This document shows, one piece after another, positions 17,644 to 25,705 of a stretch of DNA of 64,000 nt. Numbering within the stretch: the first letter of the stretch is position 1; every line of letters begins with the position of its first letter. The notes under the pieces were generated by a model. The model was not told where the DNA came from. It did not search any database and saw only the letters and a list, made by a program, of their open reading frames with translations. Source of the stretch: GCA-003244245 sp035276605 (GTDB taxonomy: Bacteria > Actinomycetota > Actinomycetes > Mycobacteriales > Pseudonocardiaceae); contig DATELN010000186.1 in NCBI GenBank assembly GCA_035276605.1, positions 29,162 through 93,161 of the forward strand, given 5' to 3'. The position numbers and the translations under genes are program-made.

Positions 17644-18495
17644 GTGACTGAATACGTCCTATCAGATCCCGAAGGGCTGCTCGCGCTTCCTGCCGGCCAG
17701 CAGCCACGTTGCGCGGTTCTGGTCCTGTCCGGCTCCAGCGGCCGGATCGCAATCGACCGAGCGCGGCTGCTGGCCAGACACGGCGCGGCTGCGCTGAGCC
17801 TGCGCTGGTTCGGCGGCCCAGGTCAGCCACCGGGCATTTGCGAGATCCCGCTCGAGACCTTCGCACCGGCGTTGGACCGGTTAGCCTCGATCAGCGATCA
17901 CCTGTGCCTGATCGGAACATCCAAGGGCGCTGAAGCCGCCCTGCTGCTGGCCAGCCGCGACACACGCATCCGGGCGGTGGCCGGGTTGTCCCCGTCGGCT
18001 GTGGTGTGGGCCAACATCGGACCAGGCCCTCAGGAGCCCACCGCACACGGGCGCTCGTCGTGGAGCTCCGACGGTCACCCCCTGCCGTTCGTGCCCTACG
18101 ACCCGGCATGGGTTCCCACCACTGTCAGCGGGCTGCCGTCCTACCGCGGCCTCTACGAGCAGAGTTTGGCCACCTTCGCCGAACGCGTGCCTGCCGCCAC
18201 GATCCCGGTCGAGCAGATCACCGCAGACGTTCTGCTCGCCGCGGGCGGCGATGACCAGGTCTGGCCCTCCGCACGGTTCGCCCAGCAGATCAGGGACCGC
18301 CGATCGGCCCACCGCCTAGCTACCGACGTGATCACCGTTTCCGCCGCGGGACATCGCCTATTCCTGCCCGGCGAGCCGATCAACCTAGCCGGCGGTATGG
18401 CAATGGCACGAGGCGGAAGTCCCGCCGCCGACGCAGCCCTCGGCCAGCGGGTCTGGCCGGCATTGCTCCAGCTGCTACGGCTGGCCCGGGGCTAG
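17644..18495 (+). CDS. BAAT-type acyl-CoA thioesterase/hydrolase C-terminal domain protein
   Basis: A 283-residue alpha/beta hydrolase like the C-terminal domain of bile acid-CoA:amino acid N-acyltransferase. The nucleophile elbow is GTSKGAE, the acid is in LLAAGGDDQVWPS and the histidine in VSAAGHRLF. The N-terminal beta-sandwich domain of full-length BAAT proteins is absent. GTG 17644 is chosen because the family similarity begins there; the frame is open upstream to 17515. Substrate unknown. Confidence 0.78.
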   Translation: MTEYVLSDPEGLLALPAGQQPRCAVLVLSGSSGRIAIDRARLLARHGAAALSLRWFGGPGQPPGICEIPLETFAPALDRLASISDHLCLIGTSKGAEAALLLASRDTRIRAVAGLSPSAVVWANIGPGPQEPTAHGRSSWSSDGHPLPFVPYDPAWVPTTVSGLPSYRGLYEQSLATFAERVPAATIPVEQITADVLLAAGGDDQVWPSARFAQQIRDRRSAHRLATDVITVSAAGHRLFLPGEPINLAGGMAMARGGSPAADAALGQRVWPALLQLLRLARG

Positions 18496-18509
18496 GGAGC
18501 AACGGGGTT

Positions 18510-20138
18510 CTAGCCGACGACTGTGTCGAGAGTGTAGGTGCCCGATGCGCAGCCGGTGACGCGGAAGCCGCCGGGTACGGGTTGGACGGTGAGGTTGGTG
18601 ATATGGGTGGTGGCCAGCTTCGGTGGGCGGTGTCTGCGGTCGGGTAGCCACAGTTGGAGGTGGCAGCTGGCGGACGGGTCGGGGGCGGATCCGGTCAGGG
18701 CGATGGCCCCGGTGTTGGGGTCGCTGCGCAGCCGGGTCAGCAACCCAGGTGCGGCCTGCGGATAGGCCGACGACAGTGCCACGCTGAATGGTGGTGGCAT
18801 GCCCAGTGGCGCCCCGGACGGGCAGGCGTACCGATTGAGGTTTCCGGTCACCGCAACGATCCCGGACGGGGGGATGTTGATCGGTTCGCCGCAGGCGCGC
18901 TTCCATACCCACCAGGCGCCGCCGACGCGGTGGGCATCGGCGGCTGCGGTGTAGCGCCGCACCCGGGGCGCGTCGGCTGGAGGGTCGCCGAACCATCCCC
19001 ACTCCCCCACCCACAGCGGCGCGTGATAGCTGGCCGCCACCGTCTGCGCGATCACAAAGCCCTGCTCGATGGTGAGAAAGCTGGAAGGCAACGACCAAGG
19101 CAACGACCCCGCGCTCGGAGGGTTCGACTCCGCATACAGGTGGGGGGCGAACACGATCAGCGGATCGGTGGTGAAGCCTGCTCGCGGCGCGGCTGCCGGG
19201 CCGAAGACGGACCAGGCCAGGTTGGGTTCGATGAATACCAAATGGTGAAAGCCGCCGGGAGAGCTGGATTCGGTGGCGCGGATGGCATTGATGGTGCGGC
19301 GGTAGTAATCACCCAGCCGGGTGGTGGACAGCGCCAACGCCGGGTTGCCGAGGTTGGGTTCGTTGAACAGGTCAAAGCCGGCCACTGTCGGGTCGGCGGC
19401 GAAGGCCCGCACCAGGTGGGCCCAGGTGCGGGTCAGCCGGGTCTGGATACCGTCGCGGTCAAGGTAGAAGTTGGTGAACGCCTGCACCACCGCCGGGGAG
19501 GCCTCGCGCACCGGGCCGCGGCAGGTCGAGGCGCCCTCAAGCAGGGTGGCCCAGGCTGGGGCGCCGTCCCAGCCCATCGCCGGGCTAAGCCCCGGGGAGC
19601 AGACCACGCCCGGTGGGGAGGCCACGAACTTGCCCCAGGCGTCTTGGTGCATATCCAGCACCGTGTACAGCCCGTGGCCGGCGGCCCACCCCACCGCCTG
19701 GCGGATCTGGGCGATATAGCCGTTGTCGAACGTCCCGGGCGTGGGCTCAAGCCGTGACCAGCTCACCCCCAGGCGGACCACGTTGAAACCCATCTGGGCC
19801 ATGGCCGCGAAATCCGCCTCTACCAGGGGCTGCACCGTGGGCAGCGCCGCATCCGAGGCGTAGTAGTCAACCAGCTGGTTGACATTCACCCCGCGCAACA
19901 GCACCTGGCGCCCGCTGACGTCGGCCAGGTGCGCGTCCCCGTCCTGGGCCACGGTCAAGGCCACCAACCCCGGCGCCGCCACCCGCGGTCCCACACATCC
20001 CCCCACCAGCCCAGCGATTAGCAGCACCACACTCCCCCACACCACCGCTCGCCGCGCGGCCCACCTCACCCCGCACCTACCTGACCCGCCGGCCCGCGAT
20101 ATATCTCCATATCGGGGTAAGGGCGAGTAGGTGCGCAA
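18510..20138 (-). CDS. GH5 glycoside hydrolase lipoprotein (endoglycoceramidase/cellulase-like)
   Basis: A 542-residue exported protein. The N-terminus has a basic region, a hydrophobic segment and a lipobox (LVGG-Cys48), so it is probably a cell-surface lipoprotein. The catalytic TIM barrel has the acid/base Glu260 in FDLFNEPN and the nucleophile Glu379 in WVGEWGW; the early RGVNVNQLVDYY and DMHQDAWGK segments fit the endoglycoceramidase-related branch. A C-terminal beta domain follows. Its start lies seven bases after the aspartyl-tRNA synthetase stop, so the two genes probably share a transcript. Confidence 0.88.
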   Translation of the reverse strand: MRTYSPLPRYGDISRAGGSGRCGVRWAARRAVVWGSVVLLIAGLVGGCVGPRVAAPGLVALTVAQDGDAHLADVSGRQVLLRGVNVNQLVDYYASDAALPTVQPLVEADFAAMAQMGFNVVRLGVSWSRLEPTPGTFDNGYIAQIRQAVGWAAGHGLYTVLDMHQDAWGKFVASPPGVVCSPGLSPAMGWDGAPAWATLLEGASTCRGPVREASPAVVQAFTNFYLDRDGIQTRLTRTWAHLVRAFAADPTVAGFDLFNEPNLGNPALALSTTRLGDYYRRTINAIRATESSSPGGFHHLVFIEPNLAWSVFGPAAAPRAGFTTDPLIVFAPHLYAESNPPSAGSLPWSLPSSFLTIEQGFVIAQTVAASYHAPLWVGEWGWFGDPPADAPRVRRYTAAADAHRVGGAWWVWKRACGEPINIPPSGIVAVTGNLNRYACPSGAPLGMPPPFSVALSSAYPQAAPGLLTRLRSDPNTGAIALTGSAPDPSASCHLQLWLPDRRHRPPKLATTHITNLTVQPVPGGFRVTGCASGTYTLDTVVG

Positions 20139-20145
20139 AGCGGCG

Positions 20146-21432
20146 CTACGGGGTAAGGCGATGCAAGTCGCGGGGGAACAGCGTCACCCGTCGGATGTTG
20201 TCCGACTCGACCAGGCGAGCAGTCCACCGCTCCAATCCCACGGCGAAGCCCCCATGTGGCGGCATGCCATGTCGAAATGCCTGCAGGTAGGACTCATATG
20301 GCTCGATGGGTTCACCTCGATCGGCCAAAGCCTGCTGGTAGGCGGCGTACTCGTGCAGCCGCTGGCCGCCGGTCACCAATTCGATACCGCGGAAGATCAG
20401 GTCAAAGGAATTCGTCCAGTATGGATCGTCCGGTTGCGGATGGGTGTAGAACGGGCGCTTGGTCGCCGGGTATCCCTCCACGGCCACAAAATCAGATTCA
20501 AACTTCTGCCGAACCCACCGGCCCAACTGTCGCTCGTGCTCTGGTGCCAGATCGGGTTCCGCAGGGTCCGCGCCGACCAACCGCAAAGCGTCGCGGAAGT
20601 GCACGATTGGAATTTCATCCGGAACTTCCGGCAGGCAAGCGTCCACCAGTTCGGCCTCGTCAGACGCGGTCGCCCGGATCTCGGCGATCATCCCCGCCAG
20701 AACGTCGCGCAACACCGCCAGCACATCGCGGTGGTCGGTGATAAAGCCGATCTCGGCGTCGAGTGAGACATATTCGGCGAGGTGGCGCACCGTGTCGTGG
20801 GGCTCGGCGCGAAACACCGGACCAGTCTCATAAACACGTTCGAAGGCGCCAACCATGATCTGTTTGTAGAACTGGGGCGACTGGGCCAGGTATGCAGGCC
20901 GGCCAAAATAGTCGACCGCGAACACATTGGCCCCGGACTCGGTCGAGCTGGCGACCAGCTTGGGGGTGTGAATCTCAGTAAAGCCCTGAGCGTCGAGGAC
21001 ACGGCGAAATCCGCGCACTGAGGCCGCCGCGAGCCGCCAGATGGCCTGCCGGGTGCGGTGGCGCCACAACACCGGCGCATGGTCGAGCAGCGTGGGCAGG
21101 CTGCTGCTCAGAAAAGGCCGCCACAGCTCGACAGGCGGCGTAGCCGCCGGCGCGCTCAGCGTCGTGATATGCGGGCAGGTCAGCTCAACACCGCCCGGTG
21201 CTTTCGCATTGGCGGTCACCGTGCCGACCACACAGATCACGCTTTCCTCCCCCAGACTGTCAAGCTGGCTGCGCCCGGCCTCATCGGCCAGCACAACCTG
21301 CGCAAGACCACCGCGGTCGCGGACAATGAGAAAAGAGACAGCGCCCAGTCGTCGGCGACGATGAACCCATCCCGCAACGGCCGCGCGCTGTCCAATGCGG
21401 CTGGCCAGCGCGGTACTAAGCGTTCGCTGCAT
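20146..21432 (-). CDS. aspS: Aspartyl-tRNA synthetase, archaeal-type (AspS2, lacks GAD domain)
   Basis: A 428-residue class II synthetase: N-terminal OB-fold anticodon-binding domain (about 1-105), motif 2 with VFRAEPHDTVRHLAEY, and motif 3 in FAVGLERWTARLVESDNIRR ending LFPRDLHRLTP, diagnostic of AspRS rather than AsnRS. The bacterial GAD insertion is missing, so this is the short archaeal type, usually a second copy in bacteria and often able to charge tRNA-Asn as well. Expression is almost certainly controlled by the T-box leader directly upstream. GGAGGTG lies seven bases before the ATG. Confidence 0.92.
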   Translation of the reverse strand: MQRTLSTALASRIGQRAAVAGWVHRRRRLGAVSFLIVRDRGGLAQVVLADEAGRSQLDSLGEESVICVVGTVTANAKAPGGVELTCPHITTLSAPAATPPVELWRPFLSSSLPTLLDHAPVLWRHRTRQAIWRLAAASVRGFRRVLDAQGFTEIHTPKLVASSTESGANVFAVDYFGRPAYLAQSPQFYKQIMVGAFERVYETGPVFRAEPHDTVRHLAEYVSLDAEIGFITDHRDVLAVLRDVLAGMIAEIRATASDEAELVDACLPEVPDEIPIVHFRDALRLVGADPAEPDLAPEHERQLGRWVRQKFESDFVAVEGYPATKRPFYTHPQPDDPYWTNSFDLIFRGIELVTGGQRLHEYAAYQQALADRGEPIEPYESYLQAFRHGMPPHGGFAVGLERWTARLVESDNIRRVTLFPRDLHRLTP

Positions 21433-21600
21433 TCCGGCACCTCCTCGGTTTTCTACCCCGGGAGGTGTGGGCGATCGGGAGCTCGCGGTGCCACCACACC
21501 TTCACCGACCAGGTGGCCGGCCTCATTCACGGTCCGATAATGGTGACCAGCCAGGCGGCTCCAAGGTCGTCACTCTCGTCAACGCCGCCTCGCGCAGACT
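21433..21600 (-). promoter_or_regulatory. Translational T-box riboswitch of aspS
   Basis: Read on the minus strand, a short stem I (GGCGGC...GCCGCC, 21554-21589) with GAC triplets in its loop is followed by the T-box core TGGCACCGCG (21484-21493). GGTGTGG (21494-21500) can pair with CCACACC (21464-21470), forming the antisequestrator; the same strand (CACCTCC, 21461-21467) can instead pair with the Shine-Dalgarno GGAGGTG (21438-21444). The two pairings exclude each other, so uncharged tRNA-Asp would free the ribosome binding site. This is the compact actinobacterial design known from ileS leaders, here on aspS. Confidence 0.88.
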
Positions 21601-21624
21601 ACCTCCCCGGGTAGCGTGTGAGCA

Positions 21625-22365
21625 GTGCCAGACGCAGGTGAGCTGACCGGGCGTATCGCTGTGGTCACCGGAGCAAGTGGCGGAATCGGTGGTGCGATCA
21701 GCCGGCTCCTTGCCACTCAGGTAGCTAAGATCGCCCTCGCCTACGGCAGCAACGCCAAGCCGGCGGAAGCGCTTGCAACTGAGATCATCTCTAACGGCGG
21801 TACCGCGCAGACATTCTCCGCCAACATGGCAGAATCAGACGGTCCACAACGCCTGATCGCAGACGTCGAGGCAGCACTGGGCCCGGTGGACATCCTGGTG
21901 GCTAACCACGGCCGCGCGCGTCGGGCCCGCTATGAGGACGTCGACGCAGCCACTTTCGATCAGACGCTGGCGGTCAATCTACGGGCGCCGTTCCTGCTCG
22001 CCCGCGCCGTATTGCCGGGGATGAGCGAGCGCGGCTTTGGCCGCGTCCTGTTCATCTCCTCGGTGGCGGCGTTTCGCGGCGGCGTAATCGGTCCGGACTA
22101 CGCCTCCTCCAAGGCAGGACTCCACGGCCTCGCGCACTTCCTGGCCAGCCGGGTGGCCGCGCACGGCGTCACCGTCAACGTCCTCGCACCGGGGTTCGTC
22201 GAGACCGGGATGCTGCCCGGCGACCCGCAGCAGCTGGCCAACTTCACGCCGGTCGGCCGAGTGGGCCAGCCCGAAGAGGTCGCCGACCTTGCACTCGCGG
22301 TCCTGCGCAACGGCTACCTCAACAGCCAGGTGATCAGCATCGATGGCGGGATGTACCCGCGCTGA
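21625..22365 (+). CDS. SDR-family oxidoreductase (FabG-like)
   Basis: A 246-residue short-chain dehydrogenase with the NADP(H) motif TGASGGIGG, ANHG in place of NNAG, the catalytic Ser in LFISSVAAFRGG and YASSKAG (Tyr-x3-Lys), and a C-terminal DGGMYPR. It probably reduces a 3-oxoacyl or related carbonyl. GTG 21625 is used; the ribosome binding site is weak. Divergent from the T-box leader of aspS and 11 bases ahead of the PhzF gene, with which it likely forms an operon. Confidence 0.87.
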   Translation: MPDAGELTGRIAVVTGASGGIGGAISRLLATQVAKIALAYGSNAKPAEALATEIISNGGTAQTFSANMAESDGPQRLIADVEAALGPVDILVANHGRARRARYEDVDAATFDQTLAVNLRAPFLLARAVLPGMSERGFGRVLFISSVAAFRGGVIGPDYASSKAGLHGLAHFLASRVAAHGVTVNVLAPGFVETGMLPGDPQQLANFTPVGRVGQPEEVADLALAVLRNGYLNSQVISIDGGMYPR

Positions 22366-22376
22366 GGTGACTAGCA

Positions 22377-23057
22377 ATGAACATCGAAGTGATACGCGTG
22401 TTCACCGACGCTCAAGGCGCGTTTGGCAACCCGTTAGGAGTGGTGCTGGACGGGGCAGCTGTGCCCGATCCACATCAGCGCCAGCAACTGGCCACCAAAC
22501 TCGGCTACAGTGAGACGATCTTCTTCGACGATCTTGACCGCGGCGAAGTGCGGATCTTCACGCCCACCACGGAGCTGCCCTTCGCCGGCCATCCCACCGT
22601 CGGCGCCGCGTGGGTTCTGGCCCGAGAACTCGGCCGGGCGCCTGAAACCCTGCACACCCTGGGTGGCGCCGTGCCGACCTGGGTCGACAACGACGATGTC
22701 TGGGTGCGCGGCCCGTTGGCCGCCGCACCGCCGTGGTGGCACGAACGCTTGCCCACCAGCCAGTACGTCGCTGAGCTAACCGGCCCGCTAAGCCCCATGC
22801 AGGACGCTACCCAGCTGTGGGCCTGGCAGGACGAGCCCGCTGGCGTAATCAGGGCACGGGTGTTCGCCGCCCGCTACGGCATCGCCGAAGACGAGGCGTG
22901 CGGATCGGCGTCGATGCGCCTGGCAGCGGCACTTGGCCGGGAGTTGACCTTGCATCACGGCAACGGCTCGATCATCCACGCCAGGCCCGGCCCGCCCGGG
23001 ACCGCGGAGATCGGCGGCCGGGTTGTCTGTGACAGGCGCACACGCGCAAGCCGTTAA
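22377..23057 (+). CDS. PhzF-family isomerase/epimerase
   Basis: A 226-residue member of the PhzF/diaminopimelate-epimerase fold, shorter than the usual 260-290. Conserved pieces are the opening VIRVFTDAQGAFGNPLGVV, GYSETIFF with the likely catalytic Glu, TELPFAGHPTVGAAW, and DEACGSASMRLAAAL. Only true PhzF makes phenazines; most homologues are uncharacterised, so no pathway is implied. It ends four bases inside the convergent gene at 23054. Confidence 0.85.
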   Translation: MNIEVIRVFTDAQGAFGNPLGVVLDGAAVPDPHQRQQLATKLGYSETIFFDDLDRGEVRIFTPTTELPFAGHPTVGAAWVLARELGRAPETLHTLGGAVPTWVDNDDVWVRGPLAAAPPWWHERLPTSQYVAELTGPLSPMQDATQLWAWQDEPAGVIRARVFAARYGIAEDEACGSASMRLAAALGRELTLHHGNGSIIHARPGPPGTAEIGGRVVCDRRTRASR

Positions 23058-23473
23058 CGGCGCAGCCGCTGCTCGGGTGGTGCCCAGTCGTCAGGACGGC
23101 CGATGTGGTTCGAGAACTCGACCGACCACCGCCACCAACTGTGGTCCTCGGCGTGATGCCAGTTCTGGAGAATGCCCACTTCTCCTCCGGACAGCAGCAC
23201 GGGCATCCCGTAAAGCTCTTCGGTGGGCCACACTTCGCTGCGGTGCAGCGTCGAACCGTGCAGCTCCACCAAGGTCATCGGGGAGTACTCGGCTTGGCGA
23301 TCAAGGTCGCCACGGGCAACCACCCGGTCGTCGGCAGCGATGATTTCAACCTGTGCTTTTCCCGGCGCGGCGTGAATGAGTACTCGTGTGAACCCACCGG
23401 CTGTGGTGCAACGGGCGAACTCAATCCCGTTCATCGCCCCGTCGCGGGTTCGGATGTTCCACGTCCAATTCAT
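23054..23473 (-). CDS. Hypothetical protein
   Basis: A 139-residue protein of mostly beta character with several Trp residues near the end (HHAEDHSWWRWSVEFSNH). The start at 23473 is supported by AAGGAG seven bases upstream, although the frame is open for another 75 codons. No family recognised. Convergent and overlapping by four bases with the PhzF gene. Confidence 0.7.
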   Translation of the reverse strand: MNWTWNIRTRDGAMNGIEFARCTTAGGFTRVLIHAAPGKAQVEIIAADDRVVARGDLDRQAEYSPMTLVELHGSTLHRSEVWPTEELYGMPVLLSGGEVGILQNWHHAEDHSWWRWSVEFSNHIGRPDDWAPPEQRLRR

Positions 23474-23614
23474 GTCACTCTCCTTAGGCGGGCGAGCACG
23501 CTGGAAACTGTGTCCTGTGGATCTTGCCAGGCGTGCAGCCAGTCTCTGAGCTGGAGGCGTATGGATGTGCCGGGAACAGATTGTGAGCCTTGGGCGGGTG
23601 GGACGGGGCTGATC

Positions 23615-23974
23615 ATGAGCGGGGCCAGGTTTGGCTGGCGGGCCGAGGACGGGTACGCGGTCGTCGAGGTCACGGGTGATGTTGATCTGTGCACCCAAGC
23701 CCAGTTCGCGGAGGTACTGGATCAGGCCGGGAGCGCCGGCGCCGAGCTGGTAGTGGTGGATCTAAGCGGGGTGCGGTTTTTCGGTGTGGCGGGGCTGAGC
23801 TGCCTTGAGGATGCCAGCGCGGTGCTGCAGGCGCAGGGTGCGGCGCTGCATCTGGTGTGTGCCGATCCCGGGCCGGTGTGGCGGGTGTTGTCGGTGCTGG
23901 GGCTGGCGCGGCGCTGGCCGGTGCACCGGGAGCTGGCCCAGGCGGTGCGCAGCGCCCGTGTCGAGCCGAACTGA
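23615..23974 (+). CDS. STAS-domain protein lacking the phospho-acceptor serine
   Basis: A 119-residue single STAS domain. The loop that carries the regulatory serine in SpoIIAA-type proteins reads VRFFGVAGLSCL, with Val in its place, in contrast to the paralogue at 10912 (FLGSAGLSAL). It should therefore not be switched off by anti-sigma kinase phosphorylation and may act constitutively or in another kind of complex. The N-terminus could extend upstream (in-frame ATG at 23561). Confidence 0.78.
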   Translation: MSGARFGWRAEDGYAVVEVTGDVDLCTQAQFAEVLDQAGSAGAELVVVDLSGVRFFGVAGLSCLEDASAVLQAQGAALHLVCADPGPVWRVLSVLGLARRWPVHRELAQAVRSARVEPN

Positions 23975-24012
23975 TTCTGCCGATATCAGGGAGTGTCGGG
24001 GTGGCCCATAAG

Positions 24013-24999
24013 CTAGCCCGTCGCGAACTCGGCGCGCATCGCGGGTAGCAGTTTGTCCCGGGCAAAGTCGAGAAATGGCTGCTGGTGCTGTGGACTGCCG
24101 CCAATTTGCACCAGCGCCAGGTCGGTGAATCCCGCGTCGGCGAATGGCCGCGCTGCCGCAATATGAGCGTCGACGTCGGGGCCGCAAGAAATATGCTCAG
24201 CGACATCGTCCGGGCGGACGAACTGAGTCGCGGCGGCGAATCCGGCAGTGGAGGGCAGCTCTGCGTTGACCTTCCAGCCCCCGCCAAACCAACGAAACTG
24301 CTCGTGCGCCCGAGCAATCGCGGCCTGGCGATTAGCATCGAAGCAGATCGGCAACTGACCGATCCGGCGGCTGGGACTCTTCGCGGGCCGCGCGGCGTCC
24401 CACATCGCGCCCAACTCGGAGTTCGGTTCAACGGCGATCATGTGGTCGGCTAGCGGGGAGAACAACTCGCACGACTGGGCGCCCGACACTGCCACCGCGA
24501 TCGGCACCCGCCGCGCCGGCAAGTCCCACAGCTTCGCCGAGTCGACGTGGTAATGCTCGCCGCGCCGGGTCACATAGCCGCCGTCGAACAGCGCATTGAT
24601 GACCTCCAACGCCTCGACGAGCATCTCGTGGCGCGCTGTGACCGACGGCCAACCACGACCCACCACGTGTTCATTGAGGTTTTCACCAGACCCCACCCCT
24701 AGGGTGAACCGGTCGTCCGACAGCAGCCCCAACGTGGCCGCTTGTTGGGCCACCACGGCGGGGTGATAGCGCATGATCGGGCAAGTCACGTAGGTCATAA
24801 GCTCGACGCGCTCGGTGGCGTGAGCGACCGCGCCGAGCACGGTCCAGGCGTTCGGTGCGTGGCCCTGGGCGTCCAACCACGGGAAGTAATGATCACTGCA
24901 CACCTCGAACGTGAACCCGGCCTGCTCAGCGGCCACCGCGTACCCCACCAGCTCGACCGGCCCCGATTGCTCGGTCATCAGGGTGTATCCGATTTCCAT
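24013..24999 (-). CDS. LLM-class F420-dependent oxidoreductase (TIGR03557-like, G6PD-related)
   Basis: A 328-residue TIM-barrel enzyme close to the F420-dependent glucose-6-phosphate dehydrogenase group: IGYTLMTEQSGPVELV, FEVCSDHYFPWLDAQGHAPN, YHPAVVAQQAATLGLLS and FTLGVGSGENLNEHVVG are typical. It uses the deazaflavin F420, which fits an actinobacterial host. The physiological substrate is not predictable from sequence. Confidence 0.88.
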   Translation of the reverse strand: MEIGYTLMTEQSGPVELVGYAVAAEQAGFTFEVCSDHYFPWLDAQGHAPNAWTVLGAVAHATERVELMTYVTCPIMRYHPAVVAQQAATLGLLSDDRFTLGVGSGENLNEHVVGRGWPSVTARHEMLVEALEVINALFDGGYVTRRGEHYHVDSAKLWDLPARRVPIAVAVSGAQSCELFSPLADHMIAVEPNSELGAMWDAARPAKSPSRRIGQLPICFDANRQAAIARAHEQFRWFGGGWKVNAELPSTAGFAAATQFVRPDDVAEHISCGPDVDAHIAAARPFADAGFTDLALVQIGGSPQHQQPFLDFARDKLLPAMRAEFATG

Positions 25000-25063
25000 G
25001 ACCGCCCCCGTTCCGCCCGTTGATGACTGGACTCACATTGTCGATGACAACGGCGACCGCGGT

Positions 25064-25627
25064 ATGGACGTCATACTGTCGCCCATGGTTCCGGGCATCC
25101 GCATTCGTCCGGCGCGCCCAGCTGATGTACCAGGCATCGTCACGCTGTTCACTGCGGTCGCGGAGGAACGTAACAGCATCGGCACTGAACCCGGCTTCGA
25201 CGTCGCCCAGCGCCAGTCGAGCATCTTGACCTCAATCGAAGAGGGGACCAGCGGCGTATTCGTCGCTGCTAGGGAAGACGTCGTTGTAGGCAGCCTTAGC
25301 GTCCAGGTGCACCACAGTGTGGGCTCGCTAGGCATGATGGTCGCTAGGCAACACCGACGGCAGGGGATCGGTGGTCGGCTGTTGGACGAAGGCCTGCGCT
25401 GGGCCCGCAAGTCCCGCCTGCACAAGGTCGATCTCGGGGTGTGGCCCCACAACGCCGCAGCGATCGCTCTTTACCGCTCCCGCGGCTTCACCATCGAGGG
25501 CCGACTGCGCCGCCACTACCGTCGAGCCAACGGAGAGCTTTGGGACATGGTGGCCATGGGCCTGGTACTTGACACACAGAGCCCTGGCTCTTCCTACCCC
25601 GACGCTGAGAACCTTGATTCAGGCTGA
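25064..25627 (+). CDS. GNAT acetyltransferase
   Basis: A 187-residue N-acetyltransferase. Acetyl-CoA binding motif A is visible in LGMMVARQHRRQGIGGRLLDEGL and motif B in HNAAAIALYRSRGFTIEG. The C-terminal RRHYRRANGELWDMVAMGL resembles the PhnO/RimI-like branch. ATG 25064 is used, 25085 (MVPGIRIRPA) is equally likely; neither has a good ribosome binding site. Acceptor substrate unknown. Confidence 0.82.
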   Translation: MDVILSPMVPGIRIRPARPADVPGIVTLFTAVAEERNSIGTEPGFDVAQRQSSILTSIEEGTSGVFVAAREDVVVGSLSVQVHHSVGSLGMMVARQHRRQGIGGRLLDEGLRWARKSRLHKVDLGVWPHNAAAIALYRSRGFTIEGRLRRHYRRANGELWDMVAMGLVLDTQSPGSSYPDAENLDSG

Positions 25628-25705
25628 GTTTCGGGTAACGGAACCTAAGCTTTCTCCGGTCATCGTCATGGAGCTGTTCGCAGTTGACCGGCGAGGTGAC
25701 GGAAT

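Noticed and set aside
18654..19757. Long plus-strand open frame of 367 codons
   Set aside because: It is antisense to the well supported GH5 gene; its Gly/Arg/Pro-rich translation is the usual shadow of GC-rich coding DNA.
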